38,549 nucleotides of DNA. It comes from Spongospora subterranea f. sp. subterranea. Lineage: Eukaryota; Endomyxa: Phytomyxea; Phytomyxea; Plasmodiophorida. Both the position numbers and the translations under genes were made by a program. Shown here piece by piece: positions 20,449 through 28,881 of this stretch. The notes beneath the pieces were generated by a model. The model worked only from the letters and a program-made list of their open reading frames with translations. It did not search any database and had not been told where the DNA came from. The first letter of the stretch is position 1. Every line of letters starts with the position of its first letter. The stretch lies in contig JAUGWO010000310.1 of the NCBI GenBank assembly GCA_049724395.1, positions 1 through 38,549 on the forward strand, in the 5' to 3' direction.

Positions 20449-21130
20449 ATGGCGGAGTCCGCAAGTCCGTCAACCCGTTTGTTATTGTCCAACATGGTGG
20501 CGTCAGGCGCTCTCGTCTATGATGAATCCCTGATATCCGACCTGGAATCAAAGATCACGTCATTGTCTGCCTCTGGGTCATCGCTTCCCTTGGCGCCATG
20601 CCTATATCTCCTCCGCCTCTATCGTATATACCCCTCTCGCGCTTCTCAGCCGTGCGTTCTCCGAATATTATTGTCGCAGCTCACCGCCCCCGGGACCGCG
20701 TTCCTATCGTGCGAGATGCTCATTCCTCCGTCCATGTACGAGGCCACAGAAATCAGACAAGTTCAGCAGATTGCTGATAGTGCTCAGTCATCGAAGTACG
20801 GTTTGATGTGGACCCAGATCGCCCAATATCAGTCGATGATCAATGAATATTGCCCGGAATTCAATAGCCGTATTCGTGTCAATATCGCCCAAGTCCTAGC
20901 CAGGACGTTCTCAAAGATTAGCATTGCGCAAGCCAGCGACTTTTTGAAAGGAAGATTCGGTTGAGAATCTTCTTAAACTCAACTCGGATTTCACCATTGA
21001 TACTGAGTCAGGCGTTATTCGCATTGCCAGCTGCGCCGAATCCAGCCGTTCAGCGCCAGATGCCCAAGCGTATCCTCAGAAAGTCACGTTCGACATGGTC
21101 AAAAAACTGGAGGAGTCGGCAATCTATTAA
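20449..21130 (+). CDS. Translation initiation factor eIF3 subunit K, with one frame change
   Basis: eIF3K is a small PCI/winged-helix subunit of the cytoplasmic eIF3 complex. The frame from MAESASPSTRLLLSNMVASG contains the family's helical repeat pattern: YDESLISDLESKITSL, then APCLYLLRLYRIYP, then VLRILLSQLT and FLSCEMLIPPS. The PCI part follows (LMWTQIAQYQSMINEYCPEF, then IRVNIAQVLARTFSKISIAQ). At SDFLK, near 20955, the frame ends in a stop a few codons later, but the winged-helix end (EDSVENLLKLNSDFTIDTES to VTFDMVKKLEESAIY) continues one base out of frame to the TAA at 21128-21130. Total length, about 227 codons, fits the family. A one-base assembly error, a small intron or a true frameshift could explain it. 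Confidence 0.72.
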
Positions 21131-21378
21131 CTCGATCAGCAGCTCCCGGTTCCATTTCAAATTCCCCAGGAATATACATTGCATTTCGACTTGGCGATAC
21201 CTATCATAAATACATTTGACCGCTGCTTTAGCTGAATGATTCCACCCATCACCGACAAGACGTCAAATGGTCGAGTCAACAAATCATAGGGAACTTCCCT
21301 TATAAGTGATTTGAGATATTTAACTTTCATATTTTGTTCAAATGTAGCCAGCATACTGATGGAGGATGTTATAGCCCT
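21131..21378. other. Short region between eIF3K and the zinc-finger relic
   Basis: A minus-strand frame of 65 codons (from 21354) may be a further, unrecognised part of the adjacent zinc-finger gene, since that gene also reads leftwards. No motif supports it. Confidence 0.25.
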
Positions 21379-22284
21379 TTAAGACAGATTTTTTCGACGG
21401 TCGTGAGCAAGTCGATCAAGATTATCAAAAGCAACGGTCTCCAATAATAACTGTTTGGGTTTTAACTCAGGCGCGGCGCAAATGATTGTCGCGAGTTTTT
21501 TCCGACTGTCTTGATCGGCGCGGATTGGATGAGGTCTCAGATGATTGTGAACCCCTTTGGGCAATAATGTCCCACTCTGTCGTGAACTGTGGATTTTCAA
21601 AAGGGCTTTACACTCAATGTGCTGCAATTCACGGTCATGATGAGGACATGGATAGGACGAGTAGACGAGGAGCAGCAACTTTGGTTCGAATACTGGGAAT
21701 ACGTGGTCATTCAGTGTGTGGACACCCAGCGATTGGACACAAATACACACCCAGGGACTTCTTGTTTTGAACAGTAATACCAGACTTTAAGGTGTTGTGC
21801 TGCCCACACACAATCATTGCCCAACCAACAACAGCGGCATCCTTTGCAGTAAAACCTTCAACAATTTGGGATACGTAGGTGACAGCACCATTCGGATAAT
21901 ACGAATCTGATTCGACATGAACAACACTGGATCCATGGGAAGAAATTATGAGTTTGGGTCCCTCTGAAGCCTTGTTTTCGACAGCAGTAATATTTCGAAT
22001 GGCTGAGTTATTGCTTCCATCAAATGAACACGATGAGTTGTGATCTAAATGGAATGCAAATCGTCAACGGCGAGTAATCAAGGAATCTGGGTCATTCTGT
22101 TATCATCTGGTAGAGGCAACGACTCCTGTAGACGTGATAGTCCAGGTGAAGTGGCATCTTCACAAGTGTTAAACAGTTGTTGTTGCCTGGGGCGACTTGT
22201 CGGAACCAGATCTTCCGAAAGGTGTCCGCGTTTGAGAGCAGAAACCATCTCTGATACATTGACATCTGTTGGATCCTCCACCAT
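21379..22284 (-). pseudogene. GCM/WRKY-type zinc-finger protein, decayed
   Basis: Reading leftwards: a possible first exon from MVEDPTDVNVSEMVSALKRG (22284), then an open stretch beginning after a good acceptor (CATTTAG, exon from 22044). This stretch leads into GVYLCPIAGCPHTE. In another frame follow CPHHDRELQHIECKALL, GVHNHLRPHPIRADQDSR and FDNLDRLAHDRRKNL, ending at 21379. Paired Cys residues followed by an HNH-type His pair is the pattern of the GCM/WRKY zinc-binding fold, found in fungal and oomycete regulators and in Mutator-like transposons. The first frame stops near 21707, so at least one frameshift separates the two halves. A transposon origin is likely but not shown. Confidence 0.5.
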
Positions 22285-22349
22285 ATGTAGTCGAGCTCAA
22301 GAAACATGGATTATCAGGCTCTCCAACGGATTGGCATTGGCATTCGTAA

Positions 22350-22405
22350 TGACGCATTACCTAGTAGTGTAAATTGAGGAAATACCCTACTAGGTAATGG
22401 GTCAT
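22350..22405. repeat. Inverted repeat, ~18-bp arms
   Basis: CATTACCTAGTAG (22355-22367) pairs perfectly with CTACTAGGTAATG (22387-22399) across a 19-bp loop. Pairing extends outward to TGAC/GTCA with one mismatch. It lies in a non-coding stretch and could be a hairpin, a small foldback element or a protein-binding dyad. Confidence 0.55.
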
Positions 22406-22443
22406 GATGAACTATTCGGTCGAATGCCGTTGATCAGATATTT

Positions 22444-22690
22444 GATATTCTTTTTGATTCCTTCTCGTCAGCGAACAAATCAGCGATCCCAAGGTCTATT
22501 AGAAGTTCATCCATCCTGGAGAAAAGAGCGATAATGCGATGTTGATGATCTTTTGGTCCCATGTCATTGAGACTTGTGGTCGATCAATATCAACTCCTCC
22601 AGACACGGATGTGGCTTTTAGGATCTGCTTTAAATGAGTAGTGATGTCCGGATCGGTCACCTCCTGGAATTCGCCTCAAAAGTCAGTAAA
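22444..22690 (-). other. Possible exon of an unrecognised gene
   Basis: After a good acceptor (GAATTCCAG) the minus strand is open for ~54 codons, starting EVTDPDITTHLKQILKATSV. In the next frame a helical acidic segment follows (RMDELLIDLGIADLFADEKE) and stops near 22440. The composition looks like real protein, but the two halves need a frame change. No family recognised. It is downstream of the ankyrin gene, and I see no way to splice it in phase to that gene. Confidence 0.3.
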
Positions 22691-22807
22691 AAGAGAAAGA
22701 TACCAAGAGGTTGTTTACCAGTTGAACCGGTTTGAAATGAGTTTAGAAAGTAAAGCCGGTGGTAGAGGTGAAAATGTGTAAATAAGGTTTTGAAATTGTA
22801 AGAACGA

Positions 22808-22813
22808 TTTATT
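22808..22813 (-). terminator. Polyadenylation signal of the ankyrin gene
   Basis: AATAAA on the minus strand, about 55 bases after the stop codon at 22868-22870. It supports the end assigned to the ankyrin gene. Confidence 0.5.
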
Positions 22814-22867
22814 GAATAATGGACGTTAGAGGAATGAGAGCAGAGAGGGCTTTACACAGTCTACAGG

Positions 22868-25760
22868 TTATGATGTATCGCCAGGTGCGGTTTCGGGTGT
22901 CCAATACTCCCCATCAATATCTGGTATATTGGGATCGGCACCTCGATCCATAAGAATCTGGGCAATATCCAAACTGGAAATACAAAAACTCACTATTAAA
23001 GATGTGATCAGAACCGGACTGTAATTTCAACCAACCGATCACGAGTAAACGCCAGATACAGAGCAGTTTGACATAATTTGTTTCTGAAATTGATTATTTC
23101 TGACGTGGACTGACTGTTGACATTTGGGTCCCTGTGAGATCAGATCAGCCGACTTCAATGATATCGACACCCATTAACAATATACAGGGGTGCATCAGAT
23201 AACTTCCAATTCAAACACACTGAGGGATCCCTCATCCCGTTTTGACCCACAATATCGGCCGTTCTTGGCGTCGCCACCTCAAGTATAGATATAATGGTCT
23301 CTGAACTCCTATGAGATTTGACATGAGATCTTTGGTAAATATAACATGATAAAAGGAGTGTACAGATTATGAAGTATCGCCAGGTGAAGTGCTGTGTTCC
23401 CATAACGATCAGCAATACTGGGGTTGGCGCCTCTCTTCAACAATTTCAGAACCAAAACTTCCCTAATCCATCAGTGTTAATGAGGTACCGATCAGTGTCC
23501 TCACAATATCAATTGACCAACCGTTCACACTTAATAACACAATGGAAAATAGTGGACCCATCATTGTACAGGTGGTTGATATCAATATTTCGTATCATCG
23601 ACAGAATAGAATTGTCTGATCTGTGAGAACTTCAGTAACTGTTGAAGTGTGTGAGATCTGTTTAACTCACAGGTCGAATAGAACACTGTGTATTGGTGTA
23701 ATCCCACTATAATCCGCTATTGTGGGATCGGCACCGTTCTCCAACAGAATTTGGGCGATATCAACACTGGGTATACGAGACCTTAGTATTGAACTCGCTC
23801 ATTAGAGCCAGACAGAGGATTGACCAACCGATTATTATGAACTGCCAAACAGAAGGCAGTTTGGCCATCATGTCTCTTCAAATTGATTATAGCGTCGCAC
23901 GAGAGAGCGAGTATATTCCTGACGACCTCTCTGGGTCTGTGAGATCAGATCAGGACCTTTCATGTGCCCGACCGATATCTGACCAACATACAGGTTCTCG
24001 TGCAGTTTGTCACTTAAATCCCTGAAGAATCGTGATGTCATCTTATTCTGGAGCACAAGGTGGATTGGTTTTGGACTCGCCGCTTTAATTATATCAATGA
24101 AGATCTGATCACTTCTGTAGAAATTGTAATAAGCTATTTTGATAAGTCAACAATTTGAATTGCCCATAATACAGTTCAAACATTATTGCCAGGTGAAGTG
24201 CAGTATTCCCATTACGATCAGGAATGATAGTAGTGGCGAATCTCTCCAACAGATGTTTGATCAAAACTTCCCTAAAATATCAGTTTGATTGAGGCGCTGA
24301 TCAATATCCAGCACTAATTACGACCAACCGTCTGTCTTCAACTGCATATCGGAGCAGAGTCCAGCCACTGCCGTCCACGTGGTTGACATCAATATTTTTA
24401 ATCATCAAAATGATCATTTCGTCTGCCCTGTCAGCACATTAGTAAAACTTTGAAAATTTTGTGAGATTTGGGCGATATACATGTCAGTTGGCAAAGAAGT
24501 GTGAAATGGTAAGTCCCCACAGTCATCCGATTTATTGGGATCGGCACCATTTTTAAAAAGAATGTTGGCGATATCACAACTGGAGATACACAGACACACA
24601 TCATTGATGTGGGTGATTAGAACAGGATAGTAAATTGACCAACCGCTGATGACGAACTGCCATCCAGAAAGCAGTGCATCCCAAATTGTTCCTGAGGTTC
24701 ATTACTTCTGATATCGCTTCACCGATTGCATTTGGGTCCCTGTGCGATGAGGTCAACGACTTTGATGATTTCAACACACCTATTAAGAATATACAGGCCA
24801 TCATGAACCATTGTTCCACTTGAATACTCAGAGGGATTCGTCATCTCATTATGGCCCAGATCATCGACAGCCTTTGCCTTCATCGCCTCGATTATATCAA
24901 TAATGATCTGTCCACTTCTGTGAGATCTCAATCAGATGAGTTGCAATTTCCGCAGAATATAGCACTTTACAGGTTTCGTTGTATCGCGAGGTGCAGTGGT
25001 GTATTGCCGAAACTATCAGCGATATTTGGATTGGCTCCTCCAATCAACAGAGCCTTGATCACATCTTCCCTGAACAATCAATAGTAAATATTGACAGCAG
25101 ATCACCCTTAAACACTCTCAACGACCAACCGATTATAGTCCGCTGCAAAATGGAGTGGAGTTTTACCAGAACGGTTTGAGAGGTCAATAGCTTGTGGATT
25201 TGTCACTTTGATATTTTCCAAGAGCTCCCTGACGACGGTATCTCTATTAAGGTGTCAGATAAGGGGTAATGACATATCATATGGAATATATTACAGGCCA
25301 TGACCAGCGGCGATGTGCAATGGAGTATTCCCGAATTCACCCTGTGTGGATATATCGGCCCCTCTCTTTATCAAAATAATGGCAACATTTTTTCTATTGA
25401 GTTGACATCAAGGAAGATATAGAATCCATTGTCAAGTCGAAATTACCGGCAGTAGAGAAGTGCTAATTCAAGAACGGTGAACTTGTACCTGATGGCTTCT
25501 GTGTCCCAATAATCATTCCACCCAGTGCCACTTTCAAAACAGAGAGCAACTGTACTCGGGTCAAATGTCGCGGCCAATTTCTCAGCGGATTTATCTCTAA
25601 ATCATCCAATTAGTCCCTCAGTACAGTATTGTCCAACATCAATAGAATATAGCGACCCTTTTTTAATTGCCGCAATAAGGGCAGGGGACCCATTCAATGG
25701 TTGAAAGAGGAATCCGGCACCAAGAATCAATATTATCGGATTTAATACCATCGGCATCAT
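22868..25760 (-). CDS. Ankyrin-repeat protein, about 18 exons, one repeat per exon
   Basis: Exons, 5' to 3': 25760-25657, 25596-25447, 25393-25295, 25243-25130, 25069-24971, 24917-24780, 24739-24644, 24579-24481, 24427-24329, 24271-24173, 24114-~23980, 23936-23829, 23766-23671, 23620-23522, 23462-23364, 23308-23171, 23131-23036, 22973-22868. They join in phase 2 with GT-AG ends and give about 650 residues of ankyrin repeats. Typical pieces are DIAQILMDRGADPN, GNTPLHIAAGHGL, GKTPLHFAADYNR, DSFGNTPLHLAIQRNL and GNTALHLAIMFEL. Each intron falls just after the TPLHLA helix. Exons 4-8, 9-13 and 14-18 are three copies of one five-exon block. Six introns begin GTTGGT. Only the exon 11/12 junction is unresolved. 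The start MMPMVLNPII is the first Met after a stop; more 5' exons may have been lost to the SINE/LINE insertion. Ankyrin proteins bind other proteins; no signal peptide, kinase or F-box is seen, and the partner is unknown. Confidence 0.82.
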
Positions 25761-25872
25761 CAGTATAACAAAGAATGACAATCATACTGTTGACGATAGC
25801 GGACCCGCAATTCCGTACGGAGTACTGTAGTCCTTGACCTGGCGATAGCGTGACATCACGATCCCAAAAGCC

Positions 25873-26057
25873 AGTCGGGTCATGGGATCAACCTCACACT
25901 ATCACAATGTCGGTCAGACTGCAGAACATTCAGCGAAGGTAATATCGTCTAGCGAATGCGCTTTGACACCAAGTTCGCCTTGGCCCTCTTGTAGATATGG
26001 GTACTACAAACCTGGCACCAAAATGCCGAACACAATCACAAAAAAAAAAACAAAAAA
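25873..26057 (+). mobile_element. SINE copy 3, 5'-truncated, with A-rich tail
   Basis: It matches the last ~180 bp of the SINE at 2824-3277, from GTCGGGTCATGGGATCAA through GTAGATATGGGTACTACAAA to CACAATCACAAAA plus an A-rich tail. It lies ~110 bp upstream of the first ankyrin exon, and a 5'-truncated LINE follows it directly. Either the LINE joined the poly(A) of the SINE, or the SINE inserted at the LINE's broken end. Target duplications are not clear. Confidence 0.75.
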
Positions 26058-26296
26058 GAGTGAAAACATAAACATAGACTTGACCGCCTTCATGGAGCTG
26101 ATGAAAAAGAGCATTACGCCAAAATACGTAAAACAAAAAAGATGTAAATTCTGGAACACAAATTTGAAAACAGCTTTAAAGTCGCGAAATAAGCTCAAAC
26201 GCAAACTCCAGATAGCAATAATGAAAAGCCAAAGCCAACGAGTTATTGTACAACCACAAGATAAAATGAGAAAAGCGGAATTATATTTGAGGAAGC

Positions 26297-26483
26297 TGTC
26301 GTGCCCGACTCTACCTTCCTCGCTGCCCGACTCTACCGTCCTCTCCTCTCTCGTATAGTTTGATCCTCTATTGTCCTCTATCGTACCTCTTGATCCTTTC
26401 ACTCTCTTGTTATCCTATTCTCCTTGCTACCTAATAAACGGATCCACTTCCCGCTTATTCTCCACCTTTCCCCGGATACCACA
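26297..26483 (+). repeat. Left LTR of the gag-protease element
   Basis: 187 bp, TGTCGTGCCCGACTC to GGATACCACA, pyrimidine-rich, with an internal duplication of GCCCGACTCTACC and an AATAAA near its end. It differs from the right LTR by one substitution and one single-base length change. Confidence 0.88.
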
Positions 26484-28695
26484 TCTTTTTTTAAGCGAGA
26501 TATGAACCCGTCAGAGCACCACATGCCGGAGAACGACGGCGCCGCCGCCCAGCTTCCTCCGCATCAAAGTTCAGCTGCAGCGCCCAGGGCAGGCTCCGAG
26601 CCGTTATCCCCCTGCAGTGAGCCCGAACCAGAGGCGAACCCCAGCGAGTCAATCAACACGCTGATTCTCAACATTCGGCGACGAATCCTATCGTCCACCG
26701 CCGAATGGAACGGCATACTTGAACGCTGCGCGGGTTCTCGCCCATCTTCTGCCGACGCAAACGCCGCGAAGGCTCTCCAGAAGGAAGTCCAAGTCCTGCA
26801 GGAGCAGCTCGCCCTCGCCATTACTACCAACCAATTAATGAGCCAACAGGAACCCGCGCCTCACGCAGCTCACACCCACCACGCCATCGACAACGCTCTC
26901 AACAACTCGTTGTTCGATGAAACGCGTCGCTTTACTATGGAGCCAATCGTCCCGCACGATCGTCTTTCTCCGCTCCCCTCCAATCTACCAACGTTCAACA
27001 GACCGTCCGCCTCCTCAACATCGTCTGTCCATGATTTCCTCACCGCATTCGAGGATCGGCTGGATGCCCACGGGTATCCGCGTCATCGGTTCACCCTGGC
27101 GCTGATAGCGTGCTGTGACAAGAACGAGGCGGACTGGTGGAGCGAGCTCTCATCACTCCCTTGGTCCATCGCCCGGCAGCGATTCCTCGAGCATTACGTG
27201 TCCAACGACATGGTCGCAGTTTACCGAGATCGTTTCGAAGTCGCCCAAGGAAACGGTCCTTGGTTTCGCCGATCGATATCTCCAAGCAATGCGACTCGCC
27301 GAGCTGGATCTCAAGCTGGGCGACCGCGTCACGCATCTCATCCACCGTCTTCCAGACTACGTTCGCAAGGATTTGCATCTGGTCAAGTTCACCCGGCCCG
27401 AGGCGCTGGCATCCGTCCAGTCGTTAGTTGACACCTTGACCGCGATCTGCCCAGGAGATCGGATGCAGCAGCCAACTGGCGAACTTCAGTCCTCATCGCC
27501 ATCCAGCAACGATCGCATCAAATGGTGCACCTACCACCGCTCCGCCGGCCATGATGACGCGTCCTGTCAGACGCAAATGAAGTCAGGGCCCGCGTCCAGC
27601 CAGAGCAGAAGGCCACGGAAATGGTGCCAATTCCACAATTCCTCCGCTCACGACTCCTCCGAGTGCAGGGCATCCCGCTCCACAGGGAACACGGCCTCGA
27701 GCCCAGCAGCCGCTCTTCCGAAAACGTCGTCTAATCCTGCGCCGCCTACAGCCCGATCCCCACCGATGCGGTGCTTCAATTGTCAGTCAGCCACCCATTT
27801 CTCGAAACAGTGCCCGCTGCCTCCCCGAACGCAGTCTCGCCATCTGATGGACATCCCCGAGCCTGCCATCGACACCACGGCCGACCCGTCGTCATACGAC
27901 GCCATCGTCGACGACGTTCTGGACCTCTTCGACACAGACCCGTACGATTCATGCGTCATCCACTGACCATCACGCAACAGGGTTCTTCGTTCCTGTGGTG
28001 TTAGGCGACATTCTCCACGAGCCTGCCTACATTGACAGCGGCGCGTCCCAATCCAGCGTCCCCGAAGATGTGCTCGAGTTACTACCTCCCGTCCTTCGCA
28101 GAACGTTCATTGCCCCGCCGCCCAACAGCACCGTCTCGCTCGGAGCACTCGGCGTATCCGTTCCCCGGTTAGGGTCAATCGAGCTCCCGTTCACATGGGA
28201 CTCCAAGCCGTTCGTCCATCGTTTTGAGATCGTCCAGCCCCCCAAAGGAATTAGGGTGATCATCGGCCGCAATCTTTTTGGCCCGCTAGGTATCATCATC
28301 GGCGGTCTGCCCCTCCCAATCGCTCGTCAAGCCAACGACAGCAGCGACGACGTGGTACCGACGCCAGCTTCGACTACCGACGCCGCCAACCCATTTCGAC
28401 AACATCCCAACCTGCTGGCTGCTATCAAGCGTTGTCAAGCCATTCCGGTCAATTCCTTCTGCAAGCTGCCGGAAGCCGTCGTCCACTTGAACACGAACGA
28501 CGAAAGTACTCCGACATCGGCCGTCCTCCAGCGTACGATCGCCACCGTGCTTCAACACAGCTACTGCGCTGTCCCGTTTCAGGACGATATCACAGTCGGC
28601 TCGCACAGCGACGAAGATCACCTCGACAACCTCAGCGCGACGATAGACCTGCTCACCGCCGCAAATATTCGCCCAAGAGATCCGGGGGAAAGTGA

Positions 28696-28881
28696 TGTCG
28701 TGCCCGACTCTACCTTCCTCGCTGCCCGACTCTACCGTCCTCTCCTCTCTCGTATAGTTTGATCCTCTTTTGTCCTCTATCGTACCTCTTGATCCTTTCA
28801 CTCTCTTGTTATCCTATTCTCCTTGCTACCTAATAAACGGATCCACTTCCGCTTATTCTCCACCTTTCCCCGGATACCACA
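28696..28881 (+). repeat. Right LTR of the gag-protease element
   Basis: 186 bp, almost identical to the left LTR and followed by the target duplication GAAGC. About 99% identity between the two LTRs points to a recent insertion. Confidence 0.88.

Larger units (their letters stand above)
26297..28881 (+). mobile_element. Short LTR retroelement with gag and protease only
   Basis: A 2.6-kb element is bounded by near-identical direct LTRs (26297-26483 and 28696-28881) and a 5-bp target duplication GAAGC (26292-26296 and 28882-28886). Inside are a Gag with capsid-like region, three zinc-knuckle-like motifs including CFNCQSATHFSKQC, and a retropepsin-like protease with YIDSGASQSSVPED and the IIGRNLFG flap/end motif. 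There is no reverse transcriptase, RNase H or integrase, and no room for them. A purine-rich tract (CCGGGGGAAAGTGA) precedes the right LTR. It looks structurally whole with about one break in gag, and young. It would need enzymes from another element to move, as TR-GAG-type elements do. Confidence 0.82.

Noticed and set aside
22440-22867. Extra 3' exon of the ankyrin gene
   Set aside because: The only good acceptor nearby does not keep the phase, and a poly(A) signal lies just after the assigned stop.
22868-25760. Ankyrin region as a pseudogene made of random short frames
   Set aside because: The pieces join in phase at GT-AG sites at all but one junction, which decay would not produce.
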